Part shown: positions 49,742 through 57,818 of the stretch, piece after piece
Position numbering within the stretch: position 1 is the stretch's first letter
How the letters are laid out: each line of letters starts with the position of its first letter
Origin: Arthrobacter sp. StoSoilB19
Lineage (GTDB): Bacteria > Actinomycetota > Actinomycetes > Actinomycetales > Micrococcaceae
Assembly (NCBI RefSeq): GCF_019977275.1
Contig: NZ_AP024650.1
Coordinates: forward strand, 372,001-436,000
DNA: 64,000 bases
Reading direction: 5' to 3'
Translations under genes and position numbers: made by a program
The notes under the pieces: model-generated
The model's database searches: none
Told to the model about the DNA's origin: nothing
What the model saw: only the letters and a program-made list of their open reading frames with translations

Positions 49742-50604
49742 TGCAGACCCGACTGGACCACCTGGTCACCTCCGCCCTGCAGCAGGGTTCCGCGGTACCC
49801 GCTTTCACCTGCTACGACTTCACCACCGCGCTGGCCGTGGTGGGCGCCGCAGAGGAATCCGGCCGGGGCGTAATCCTGCTGGTGGCACCCAAAACCGCCG
49901 CCACCGCGAACGGACTCCGGCTCATCGCGGCGCTGCGCGGCCTGGCCGACGCTGCCGCGGTGCCTGTCGCGGTGCAGCTCGACCACGCCTCCGACCTCAA
50001 GGTCATGGCCGACGCCGTCGCGGCAGGGGCGGATTCCGTCCTCGCCGACGGTTCATCCCTTCCGTATGAGGAGAACATCTCACTTGTCCGGGCGGCCCGG
50101 GCCCTGCTGGGCGCCGACGTGGTGCTGGAAGCGGAACTGGGCGGCCTTGCAGGCGACGAGGACCGTGCCTTCTCGGCCGAGCAGCCGGCCGGCCAGTCCG
50201 GCGTGGACGTGGCAGGACTGACGGACTCGGCGCAGGTGGAGGACTTCGTAGCCCGCACCGGTGCGGAACTGCTGGCAGTGGCCGTTGGAAATGTCCACGG
50301 CAAGTACAAGGGTGAGCCGCGGCTGCGCTGGGACGTGCTGCAGGACATCGCGGCGCGGGTCCACATTCCGCTGGTCCTGCACGGCGCCTCCGGCATCCCC
50401 TCCGGGGAGCTCGTCAAGGCTGCGGCCATGAACGTGGGCAAGGTCAACTTCAACACCGAGCTCCGGACCGGGGTGCTGGCCACCCTCCAGGACCAGCTTC
50501 CCGCCCACCGCGCGGACGGGGAGAACCTGCAGGGCCTGCTGGCCACCTGGAACCGGTCGGCCAAGGGCTTTGCCGCCACCACGCTGGCCACGCTGGCACG
50601 CTGA
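49741..50604 (+). CDS. class II (FBA-type) aldolase of acid-sugar operon
   Basis: A 287-residue class II zinc aldolase of the fructose/tagatose-bisphosphate type. The zinc and base residues are D81-H82 in QLDHASDL, E132, H186 in GNVHGKYKG and H214 in LVLHGASGIP, with VGKVNFNTELR near the phosphate site. It overlaps the permease stop by 1 bp. In the usual pathway for these acids the last step is by OtnC (an adducin-type aldolase), which is absent, so this enzyme probably cleaves the phosphorylated keto acid here. That role is inferred. Tagatose-bisphosphate cleavage is an alternative. Confidence 0.9.
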   Translation: MQTRLDHLVTSALQQGSAVPAFTCYDFTTALAVVGAAEESGRGVILLVAPKTAATANGLRLIAALRGLADAAAVPVAVQLDHASDLKVMADAVAAGADSVLADGSSLPYEENISLVRAARALLGADVVLEAELGGLAGDEDRAFSAEQPAGQSGVDVAGLTDSAQVEDFVARTGAELLAVAVGNVHGKYKGEPRLRWDVLQDIAARVHIPLVLHGASGIPSGELVKAAAMNVGKVNFNTELRTGVLATLQDQLPAHRADGENLQGLLATWNRSAKGFAATTLATLAR

Positions 50605-50663
50605 CGTCGCAGCAGGCGCCGCCGCTGGATTGGCGGACCCCACAGGGAGGCTAGGATCAAGCA

Positions 50664-51068
50664 ATGGTCCTGGTCTCCCTTCTTTTTGCCTTCCTCGCCG
50701 GCGCGTTGCACGTCTTCATCTTCACCATGGAGTCGCTGACCTGGACACGTCCTGCCACCTGGAAGCGCTTCGGCCTGGCCTCCCAGTCCGATGCCGAGAC
50801 CACCAGGCCCATGGCCTACAACCAGGGCTTCTACAACCTGTTCCTGGCCATCGGAGCATTCATCGGCATAGGACTCGTGGCGCTTGGCGGCCCGGGATCG
50901 GCGCAGGACGTGGCAGGGTGGACGCTCATCTTCAGCTGCTGCGGCTCCATGCTGCTGGCGGCCGCCGTCCTGGCCTTGACCGGGCGAAAGTACCTCCGCG
51001 CCGCCCTGACGCAGGGCACCACACCGTTGGTCGCCGTCGTGCTGGGACTCCTGGCAACGCTGCAGTAA
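50664..51068 (+). CDS. DUF1304 membrane protein
   Basis: A 134-residue DUF1304 protein with four membrane helices. The family signature AGALHVFIFTMESLTWTRP and AYNQGFYNLFLAIGAFIG is clear. Function is unknown. It begins 59 bp after the aldolase on the same strand and may share its transcript, but its role does not obviously fit the pathway. Confidence 0.9.
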   Translation: MVLVSLLFAFLAGALHVFIFTMESLTWTRPATWKRFGLASQSDAETTRPMAYNQGFYNLFLAIGAFIGIGLVALGGPGSAQDVAGWTLIFSCCGSMLLAAAVLALTGRKYLRAALTQGTTPLVAVVLGLLATLQ

Positions 51069-51157
51069 GGATCCACAACCGGCTTAAGTCCTTAAATCCG
51101 CGCGGCCGCCGGGGGCACAATGGTGGCATGGGCAGCGTCAAGTCCTTATAGGCCCCC

Positions 51158-52498
51158 ATGGGAAGCGCCGGGACGCGGGGGACAGTAACCGGAACGGACA
51201 CGGCAGACCGTGATCCGGCCATCGACCTTGTCCGCCTGGTCTGCCTGGTCCTGGTGGTGGTGGGGCACTCCATGATGGTCAGCCCGGTCCTGCACCCTGA
51301 TGGGACCGTGACCACCGAGAACACCCTGGCCGAGCAGGACTGGTTCGAGCCCGTCATCTGGATCTTCATGGTGATGCCTCTGTTCTTCGTCACCGGCGGC
51401 ATCACGGGCCTGCAATCCTGGCGCCGGCTCAAGGCAGGCGGCGGGACGGCGGCCCAGTTCATCCGTGCGCGCCTCCTGCGGCTGGTCCGCCCGGCCACGG
51501 CGCTGCTGGCAACCATGGTGGCGGGCCTGTCCGCGGCAGCCGCGCTGGGCGTGGACCGGCAGGTGGTCCAACTCGTGGCCACCGGGGCGGGCATGCCGTT
51601 GTGGTTCCTGGCAGCCTACCTCGCGGCGCAGTTGAACATTCCAGTCCTGGCGGCGCTCCACCACCGCGCGCCCTGGCTGACCCTTGCGCTGCTGGCCGGC
51701 CTGGTGGTTGCCGTGGACTGCTTCAGGGGGGCGTTGCCGGACCTTGCCAATGTCAACCTGGTGTTCGTGTGGTGCGCCGTACAGCAGCTGGGTTTCCTGG
51801 CCGCCGATGGCTACCTGGCCCCGCTCTCCCGCTCCGGACTTGTGGGCGTCGCGGTGGCGGCACATCTGCTGCTGGGGCTGGTGACGGGGCTGGGCCTGTA
51901 CCGCGGCAACATGCTGGTCAACCTCAACCCGCCCAACCTGACCCTGGTGATCCTGGGCGTTTCCCAGCTGGCGGTGATGGAACTGGCGCGGCCCGTCCTG
52001 GCACCCCTCGCCGGGATCCGCTGGATCGCCCGGCTCCTGCAGCTGGCGGGTGCCAGGTCGCTGACGGTCTACCTGTGGCACCTGCCCCTGTTGGGCGCCA
52101 TGTCCGGGTTGCTGCTCCTGACGCCGGTCCCCAAACCGTCGTCCGGTACCGCTGGATGGTGGTGGTCGCGCCCGCTGGTGGTCCTTGCGCTGGTCCTCCT
52201 GCTCCTGCCGGCGACCGCAGCCTTTGGCCGCCTGGAGGAACGGACGACGGCGCCCCAGGCCTTCCGCTGCAGGCCCGCCGCCGCCGGGGCCGCCGTCGTG
52301 GTGGTCTTTATTCCCGTGGCGGACGCCGCCCTCAACGGCCTCTCACTGGGCCTGCTGGCAGCGGGTACCGTGTGTTTCACCGTGGCGATCCTCCTGCTGG
52401 GCGGTTTGCCGCTGCGGCGGCGGAGAGCCGTCCCCGGGGGCCGGAAGCGGGGTCCGGGGAAGAGGGGCCCAAGGGGCATTGCCAGCGGCGTGAAGTAG
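51158..52498 (+). CDS. acyltransferase 3 family membrane protein
   Basis: A 446-residue integral membrane acyltransferase (family 3, like OafA/WecH) with about ten helices. The helix 1 catalytic His is in VVVVGHSMMVSPVL, followed by the conserved Arg-rich loop RARLLRLVRPATALL. Late YLWHLPLLGA is also typical. It probably adds acyl groups to surface glycans or antibiotics. The N-terminus contains short cytoplasmic DTADRDPAIDLVR. The C-terminal 35 residues are very basic. Confidence 0.88.
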   Translation: MGSAGTRGTVTGTDTADRDPAIDLVRLVCLVLVVVGHSMMVSPVLHPDGTVTTENTLAEQDWFEPVIWIFMVMPLFFVTGGITGLQSWRRLKAGGGTAAQFIRARLLRLVRPATALLATMVAGLSAAAALGVDRQVVQLVATGAGMPLWFLAAYLAAQLNIPVLAALHHRAPWLTLALLAGLVVAVDCFRGALPDLANVNLVFVWCAVQQLGFLAADGYLAPLSRSGLVGVAVAAHLLLGLVTGLGLYRGNMLVNLNPPNLTLVILGVSQLAVMELARPVLAPLAGIRWIARLLQLAGARSLTVYLWHLPLLGAMSGLLLLTPVPKPSSGTAGWWWSRPLVVLALVLLLLPATAAFGRLEERTTAPQAFRCRPAAAGAAVVVVFIPVADAALNGLSLGLLAAGTVCFTVAILLLGGLPLRRRRAVPGGRKRGPGKRGPRGIASGVK

Positions 52499-52513
52499 TG
52501 CCAGTGTCGAACC

Positions 52514-52843
52514 ATGACCGAGAACACCGCGTCCACGGAGGACACCTTCACCGCCAATGTCTCGCTGCAGCGCAATGACGCCGAGCACCGGTATGAGCTT
52601 CTGGTGGATGGAAGGCTGGCTGTCAAGGCCTTCTTCCGCGACCTTCCCGGGCACATCGACTTCACCCACACCGAGACCGGTGAGGAGTTTGAAGGCCAGG
52701 GCCTTGGCAAGGTCCTGGCGCATTTTGCCCTGGACGACGTGGTGGCCACCGGGAAGCGCATCATTCCGCACTGCCCGTTCATCTCCAGCTACCTCCGCAA
52801 GCACGAAGGCTACGGCCAATTCGTCGACTGGCCGGAACGCTGA
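52514..52843 (+). CDS. YjdJ-like GNAT-family acetyltransferase
   Basis: A 109-residue short GNAT of the YjdJ type. It shows the family order YELLVDGRLA, IDFTHTETGEEFEGQGLGKVLA (acetyl-CoA loop) and IIPHCPFISSYLRKH. Substrate is unknown. It is 15 bp after the acyltransferase and may be co-transcribed. It converges on the unknown gene at 52850 with a 6-bp gap. Confidence 0.9.
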   Translation: MTENTASTEDTFTANVSLQRNDAEHRYELLVDGRLAVKAFFRDLPGHIDFTHTETGEEFEGQGLGKVLAHFALDDVVATGKRIIPHCPFISSYLRKHEGYGQFVDWPER

Positions 52844-52849
52844 GCGGAA

Positions 52850-53179
52850 CTAGCTGGCCAGGGCCTGGTCGGTGACGGGCATGGCGGCGCCGGGATCGTC
52901 GATGGTGAAGCCGCAGGCGCACCGGTAGGTGACTACGCTCTCCGGGACGGACCCGGGCCGCATGGCAACGATGGAGTTCCCGTCGACGTAAACGGGCTCC
53001 CGGACCGGCATCTCCGCATGGTCTACGCGCTGCATCGGCATACGGCAGTGCATGCGGGAATTCAGGGTCATGAGCAGCCCAGCGTCCACGGGTACGGGTA
53101 CGGTGGTGGCCAAGAGCTGCCCAGCTGCCTCGCTGCGTTCCCCAAACGCCGTCAGCTGGTTTTCCGGTGCGGTGGTCAT
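52850..53179 (-). CDS. hypothetical protein with CxCGF tail
   Basis: A 109-residue protein I do not recognise. It has no membrane helix. The C-terminal part contains VVTYRCACGFTIDD, a single CxC pair that might bind metal. ATG 53179 (MTTAPENQ) has GGAAG 8 nt upstream. Upstream at 53271-53281 is CATGCTTACTA, an 11-mer shared with the promoter region of the GlsB-like stress gene. It could be stress-induced, which is inference. Confidence 0.7.
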   Translation of the reverse strand: MTTAPENQLTAFGERSEAAGQLLATTVPVPVDAGLLMTLNSRMHCRMPMQRVDHAEMPVREPVYVDGNSIVAMRPGSVPESVVTYRCACGFTIDDPGAAMPVTDQALAS

Positions 53180-53270
53180 TATGTTCTTCCTTGGGCTTTT
53201 CACGGAACCGCCGGCGTTGGCAGCCCCGCCGCGAACTGCTTGCGGAGGTTCATCTACGCCATAAGCAAAG

Positions 53271-53281
53271 CATGCTTACTA
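53271..53281. promoter_or_regulatory. CATGCTTACTA motif, second copy
   Basis: This 11-mer is identical to 34179-34189. It lies 92 bp upstream of the unknown gene at 52850-53179, and the palindrome AAGCATGCTT surrounds its left end. Confidence 0.4.
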
Positions 53282-53343
53282 AATAATGCACAAGTCAGGG
53301 CCGCCCATACAGTGGTTGTCCATCCCGTGGTTAGGCTTGCAGC

Positions 53344-54117
53344 ATGACGCCTACCACCTCCCGAACCACAGCACTCGTCACCGGGGCCAGCGCCGGGCTC
53401 GGCCACGAATTCGCCAGGCAGCTTGCCGCCCAGGGGCATGACCTGGTCCTGGTGGCGCGCAACGCGTCGCGGCTGGCGGAAACAGCAGAGGACCTCCGTC
53501 GCCGGTACGGAATCACGGCTGAGGTGCTTCCCGCAGACCTGACGGACGATGACGACGTTGCCGCCGTCGTCGAACGCCTGGAAGACACCAGCCGCCCGGT
53601 GGGAATCCTGGTGAACAACGCAGGGATCGGCCTGCTGCACAACTTCGAGGACAACCACGCGGCAGAGGAGAAGAAGCACCTGAAGCTGCACACGGAAACG
53701 GCCATGGTGCTGACACATGCGGCGCTCAAAGGCATGCTGGAGCGCGGGCAGGGCAGGATCATCAACGTGGCCAGCGTGGCGGCGTTCCTGCCGCGCGGCA
53801 CGTATTCGGCGGCCAAGGCCTGGCTGGTGAGCTTCAGCCGGTGGGCCAACCTGGCTTACCGCAGCCGGGGCATCAAGGTCACGGCGGTCTGCCCCGGCTT
53901 CACCCACACCGAGTTCCACGACCGGATGGGGATGGACAAGTCCGTGGCCCCGTCCTGGACGTGGCTGCGGGCGGATCGGGTGGTCCGTGAAGGGCTGGCG
54001 GACAACGAGCGCGGCAAGGCCGTGTCCATCCCGTCCAAGCGCTACAAGGTGGTGGCAGCGGTGGCCAAGGTTGCTCCGGCGCGGCTAATGGCGGGGCCGG
54101 CGCGGAAACCGAAGTAG
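53344..54117 (+). CDS. SDR-family oxidoreductase
   Basis: A 257-residue classical SDR of the type found near DltE and ketoacyl reductases. It shows TGASAGLG, NNAGIGLL, catalytic Ser in NVASVAAF and YSAAK, and a long substrate lid (FTHTEFHDRMGMDKSVAPSWTWLRAD). Substrate is unknown. It stands alone and converges on the FUSC-like gene with a 33-bp overlap (54085-54117). Confidence 0.9.
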   Translation: MTPTTSRTTALVTGASAGLGHEFARQLAAQGHDLVLVARNASRLAETAEDLRRRYGITAEVLPADLTDDDDVAAVVERLEDTSRPVGILVNNAGIGLLHNFEDNHAAEEKKHLKLHTETAMVLTHAALKGMLERGQGRIINVASVAAFLPRGTYSAAKAWLVSFSRWANLAYRSRGIKVTAVCPGFTHTEFHDRMGMDKSVAPSWTWLRADRVVREGLADNERGKAVSIPSKRYKVVAAVAKVAPARLMAGPARKPK

Positions 54118-55200
54118 CGCCGGGAACGCGGCAGGCGTGCGGGCGCCGGGGCGGCGGACAGCCACCACCACCAGGATCCCCAGCAGTGCGCCCACCAGCG
54201 TTTCCACCGCTCGCTCAAGGATCAGGACCTGCGGTTCGGCAGGGAAGGCCAGCTGGGTCATCAGCAGAATCACCGGCGTGAACCAGACCATCGCCAAGCC
54301 ATAGTGCCGGGTCATGAACAGCTCGGTGGCGAACTGGAAGAGGATGACCAGCAGGGCCAGCACCGTGGCGTGGTGCGCCGGCTCCTCAAAGGCGGGGTAG
54401 AGCGCAGCGAGCGCCCAGGGGCCCGGAAGAATGACGACGGCGGTAACCGCCAGGCCAAGGAACGTCCCCACGATGCGGTGGACACCGCGCCGGACGCTGC
54501 TGGGCAAGTCTGCGCCGGCGAGCGGTACGGCGGCTGCGGCCATCGCCCAGTGCGGGTGGCCGCTGCCGCTGATGACCCCCACGGTCCCGGCAGCACCGAC
54601 GGCCAGGACGTACCTGGCAGCGTGGACGGCCAGCTCGCGCCGTCCCGCCGATGAGCGGGCCGGCACGCCCCTGGTGGCGCCGGGTTTCCAGGCCCTCCGG
54701 CGCATCCAGCCGCTGAAGCCGATCAGTATGGAGAAGAGCGCGGACCCGCCCGCGATGAGTATGGCGGCGTACCAGGGGACTGTGGTGGGAACGGAGGCGC
54801 AGGCACCCAGGGCAAGGATGCCGAAGAAGGGCCCGTTCGGTTTCAGGTGTACCCGGTCCGAGTACACTGAGCCCACTCCAGCCAGCGTGGCTTCCACCGC
54901 CACCAGCCACCAAGAGTGGATGTGGTTGATGGACAGCGTCACCCCCACGGCTACCCCGGTGAGCAGCACCAGGGCGGCCTGGCCCTGATGCCGGAGCCGC
55001 AGCTGGTGGGGTTCTGACCGGCCGTACATGCCGGTCAATGCGCCGAACACGGCGTAGATCATGAGGTCGGTCCGGCCCGCGGCCAGCAGGAGCAGCGACG
55101 GGACCGCCACGCTGAGGGCCACGCGCAGGGCGGCAAGATGGTCGTTGTTGGCAGGTTCAAGCCGGTGCAGCGCGCGGACCTGTTCCATGACGCGCTTCAT
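54085..55200 (-). CDS. FUSC-family (aromatic acid exporter-like) membrane protein
   Basis: A 371-residue protein with two sets of hydrophobic helices separated by a basic loop, as in FUSC/YccS/AaeB-like transporters. The first half starts HLAALRVALSVAVPSLLLLAAGRTDLMIYAVFGALTGMYG, and the second half holds GVHRIVGTFLGLAVTAVVI, the typical FUSC core. It may export acids or be structural. ATG 55200 (MKRVMEQVRAL) is chosen. The open frame reaches 55467 through low-complexity sequence and a terminator, so that extension is unlikely. Confidence 0.82.
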   Translation of the reverse strand: MKRVMEQVRALHRLEPANNDHLAALRVALSVAVPSLLLLAAGRTDLMIYAVFGALTGMYGRSEPHQLRLRHQGQAALVLLTGVAVGVTLSINHIHSWWLVAVEATLAGVGSVYSDRVHLKPNGPFFGILALGACASVPTTVPWYAAILIAGGSALFSILIGFSGWMRRRAWKPGATRGVPARSSAGRRELAVHAARYVLAVGAAGTVGVISGSGHPHWAMAAAAVPLAGADLPSSVRRGVHRIVGTFLGLAVTAVVILPGPWALAALYPAFEEPAHHATVLALLVILFQFATELFMTRHYGLAMVWFTPVILLMTQLAFPAEPQVLILERAVETLVGALLGILVVVAVRRPGARTPAAFPALLRFPRRPRH

Positions 55201-55321
55201 TTTCCCGACCTGTCCTGTCCTGTTGTCCTGCAGCGGGCCCGGGGCCTTTGGGAACGTACCACCGGCACCGGCCGGAGTCATATTGCCGGCAGTCACACTT
55301 GGACATCCGGCAGGAACGCCA

Positions 55322-55368
55322 AGGCCCGTCCGGCGTGCTTCCCCCAAGGAAACACGCGGGACGGGCCT
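55322..55368 (-). terminator. hairpin terminator of proP-like gene
   Basis: AGGCCCGTCC (55322-55331) pairs with GGACGGGCCT (55359-55368), and inner CGTG/CACG extends the stem. It lies 40 bp beyond the proP-like stop. Confidence 0.75.
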
Positions 55369-55408
55369 GTGAGCGTGGGCTACAAGAGTGCCCGGGCGGC
55401 CGGCGGGA

Positions 55409-56998
55409 TTATGCTCCCGCCGGAACCTTCCGGCCAGCCTGGGCGTCGATGCCGTCCTGGGTTTCAAACGGCAGTTCGTCCAGGTCGATCAGCGGGTTCT
55501 CATCCTGGGTGGCCACCAGTTCCTTCGCCTCCGCCTGGGTGTCCACGCTGGGCATGGAGCCCGGCAGGGGACGGTTGGCGGATTCCTTCAGGAAGTAGAT
55601 GGCGATGGCGCCCACCAGGGAGGTTGCCATGAGGTAGTAGGCAGGCATCATGTCGTTGCCCGTGGCGCTGATCAGGGCTGCCACGATGAACGGCGTGGTC
55701 CCGCCGAAGATGGCCACGGCGAAGTTGTAGGCAATGCCCATGGCTCCGTAGCGGCTGGACGTGGGGAACTGTGCCGGCAGGGCCGAGGCCAGGTTGGCCA
55801 CGTAGAAGGTCACCGGGAAGGCAATCAGCGAAAGCCCTGCAAGGGTGGACCAGATCTGCCCAATGCCGATCAGCATGAATGCCGGAACAGCCAGGACGAT
55901 GGTGCTCACGGCGCCGATCCATAGCACCGGGCGGCGGCCGATCCGGTCGGACAGCTTGCCGGTCAGCGGGATGCACAGGCTCATGACCACCAGCACCGGA
56001 ATGGTGAGCAGCGTGCCGTGGACTTCGTCGTAGCCCTTGGACTCCGTCAGGTAGGTGGGCATGTAGGAGGTGAGGGCGTAACCGGCGGTGTTGGCAGCGG
56101 CCACCACCACCATGGCAACGATGATGGGGCGCCAGTAGGCCTTGACGATGCCCACAGGTCCCTTGGCCGTCGCGGTGTCTCCGGCGGATGCATTCTTGGC
56201 GTTCTCTTCCTGGGCATCAAGGGTTGCCTGGAACTGCGGCGATTCCTCGATCTTGCTCCGGAAATAGACGGCGATCAGGCCCAGCGGACCTGCCACCAGG
56301 AACGGAATGCGCCATCCCCAGTCCTCCATGGTGTCCTGGCCAAGCGTGAGCTGCAGGACGGAAACCAGGGCGGCGCCAATAGCGAAGCCGAGGTAGCTGC
56401 CCAGGTCCAGGAAGCTGGCGAAGAAGCCGCGGCGCTTGTCAGCCGCGTATTCGCTCACGAACGTGGTGGCACCGGCATACTCGCCGCCGGTGGAAAAGCC
56501 CTGGACGACCTTTAGGAGCACCAGCAGCGCGGCGGCCCACAGCCCGATCTGTGCGTACCCGGGCAGGAGGCCGACGGCGAAGGTGCTTGCCGCCATGATC
56601 ATCAGCGTGGTGGCCAGGATCTTTTGGCGGCCCACCTTGTCGCCCAGCCAGCCGAAGATGACGCCGCCCAGGGGGCGGGCGATGAAGGTGGCGGCGAAGG
56701 TTCCCAGCAGGAACAGCGTCTGGGTGGTGGGGTCGGACTCGGGAAGGAATACCGGCCCCATGGTGGTGATGAGGTAGCCGAAGACGCCTACGTCGTACCA
56801 TTCCATGGTGTTGCCAACAATGGTTCCGCCGAGCGCCTTTTTGAGCATGGGCTGGTCCACCACGTTGACATCTGATTCCTTGAGCCGGCGGCGCGGCAGC
56901 AGCCTGGGCTTCTTGGCAGCCACGGGGGCTGCCAGGTCTGTTCCGCTGGCGTTCCTGGCGCCTGCTGGAGAGTCGGTCCTGCTTCGGTCTGTGGGCAT
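55409..56998 (-). CDS. ProP-like MFS osmolyte/metabolite symporter
   Basis: A 529-residue MHS-type major facilitator with strong similarity in pattern to ProP (proline/betaine:H+). It shows GNTMEWYDVGVFGYL, FGWLGDKVGRQKIL and GGEYAGATTFVSEYA. A 60-residue polar N-terminus precedes helix 1, and a 50-residue acidic C-terminal tail (DENPLIDLDELPFETQDG) ends it. That tail differs from the coiled coil of enterobacterial ProP. ATG 56998 (MPTDRSRT) is preceded by GGAG 8 nt upstream. An earlier ATG (57022) is possible. Confidence 0.9.
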   Translation of the reverse strand: MPTDRSRTDSPAGARNASGTDLAAPVAAKKPRLLPRRRLKESDVNVVDQPMLKKALGGTIVGNTMEWYDVGVFGYLITTMGPVFLPESDPTTQTLFLLGTFAATFIARPLGGVIFGWLGDKVGRQKILATTLMIMAASTFAVGLLPGYAQIGLWAAALLVLLKVVQGFSTGGEYAGATTFVSEYAADKRRGFFASFLDLGSYLGFAIGAALVSVLQLTLGQDTMEDWGWRIPFLVAGPLGLIAVYFRSKIEESPQFQATLDAQEENAKNASAGDTATAKGPVGIVKAYWRPIIVAMVVVAAANTAGYALTSYMPTYLTESKGYDEVHGTLLTIPVLVVMSLCIPLTGKLSDRIGRRPVLWIGAVSTIVLAVPAFMLIGIGQIWSTLAGLSLIAFPVTFYVANLASALPAQFPTSSRYGAMGIAYNFAVAIFGGTTPFIVAALISATGNDMMPAYYLMATSLVGAIAIYFLKESANRPLPGSMPSVDTQAEAKELVATQDENPLIDLDELPFETQDGIDAQAGRKVPAGA

Positions 56999-57435
56999 TT
57001 GGGCAACTCCTATGGAGGTCATTTGCTTGCGACTTGTAGCTGCCCCGCTCTGGGCAGGCCTTCAATTTTACGGGATTTCTGTAGCGCGTCGGCAGTTCAA
57101 TGGCGTAGAGTCCGCCCTTTTGGGCCACTCCAGGGGTGGATTCCGCAATTTTTTGTGCCGTGTTTTCCCGCGCCATTACTGGGAAGCACGCTGATCAACG
57201 GCGGTGTTACCAAAAATTTTCCGTCCGGAACCGTTTCAGGTCCCATTTTTGGGTGATGGCGGCCGCGAAAGTGATCGGGGCCACGGCGTTTGGAGGGGGT
57301 TCACAGGACCCCGTGGCATGCCTATGGTAGAGCGATGAACACACCTCTTTCCGGGTAACAGTCCGCGCGCGCCCGGACGCTTTTCGTTGGCGTTTCGTTT
57401 CAAGGAAGAACGAAGGAAAGAAGGGAAGAACCACA
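56999..57435. other. proP-like/hypothetical divergent promoter region
   Basis: No gene is seen in these 437 bp. The region between 57080 and 57260 is AT-richer than average. It holds the proP-like leader and the promoter for the 57436 gene at 57300-57328. Confidence 0.5.
57300..57328 (+). promoter_or_regulatory. sigma-70-like promoter for 57436 gene
   Basis: TTCACA (57300-57305) and TATGGT (57323-57328) are separated by 17 bp, about 108 bp before the hypothetical gene's ATG. Confidence 0.45.
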
Positions 57436-57693
57436 ATGGGTGAACAGTCCAACCAGTTCCATATCAACCCCGAGGTGGCGGACCACCTTGCGGCGGCCAT
57501 GGATGCGCCGATGGCCCCGGGCCCCGCGGTCATGGGCACCGGCCCGATGGAGCAGCAAAGTGGATGGCCGGACGGCTACGGGAAGCGCCGGCATCCCAAG
57601 GACCGGGCTGCCGGCCATGGCCGGATGGGACATGAGGCGGCCGTGACCGCCGTCCACCGCACCGGCCGGCCGCAGATGCCGCACTCCTCGTAA
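57436..57693 (+). CDS. small hypothetical protein
   Basis: An 85-residue protein I do not recognise. It begins MGEQSNQFHINPEVADHLAAAMD and is Met/Gly/Pro/His-rich afterwards (GHGRMGHEAAVTAVHR), with no membrane helix. GAAGGGAAG lies upstream and a plausible promoter 108 bp away, which supports expression. It is followed by a short tandem repeat and a long inverted repeat. Confidence 0.6.
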   Translation: MGEQSNQFHINPEVADHLAAAMDAPMAPGPAVMGTGPMEQQSGWPDGYGKRRHPKDRAAGHGRMGHEAAVTAVHRTGRPQMPHSS

Positions 57694-57723
57694 CCGGCAC
57701 CTAAAGTAACCGGCACCTAAAAC
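57692..57723. repeat. 16-bp tandem duplication at stop codon
   Basis: GTAACCGGCACCTAAA occurs twice in tandem (57692-57707, 57708-57723), starting within the stop codon region of the 57436 gene. Confidence 0.7.
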
Positions 57724-57729
57724 CGCCGT

Positions 57730-57789
57730 CGACCCGCAAATTACCTGGCGCCCCCGAAATCTGGCGGGCGCCAGGTAATTTGCGCGTCG
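57730..57789. terminator. very long inverted repeat, terminator between converging genes
   Basis: Perfect 19-bp arms (57735-57753 and 57766-57784) continue after a single C:C mismatch into CGAC/GTCG, giving about 24 paired bases with a 12-nt loop. It ends the 57436 gene and ligD transcripts, but is longer than needed and might also be a repetitive palindromic element. Confidence 0.8.
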
Positions 57790-57818
57790 TGGGGTGGTTG
57801 GCGCGTCGAAAACCCGGG

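Noticed and set aside
54085..55467. 460-residue version of the FUSC-like protein
   Set aside because: The extra N-terminus crosses the proP-like terminator and is Pro/Arg-rich. ATG 55200 is the sensible start.
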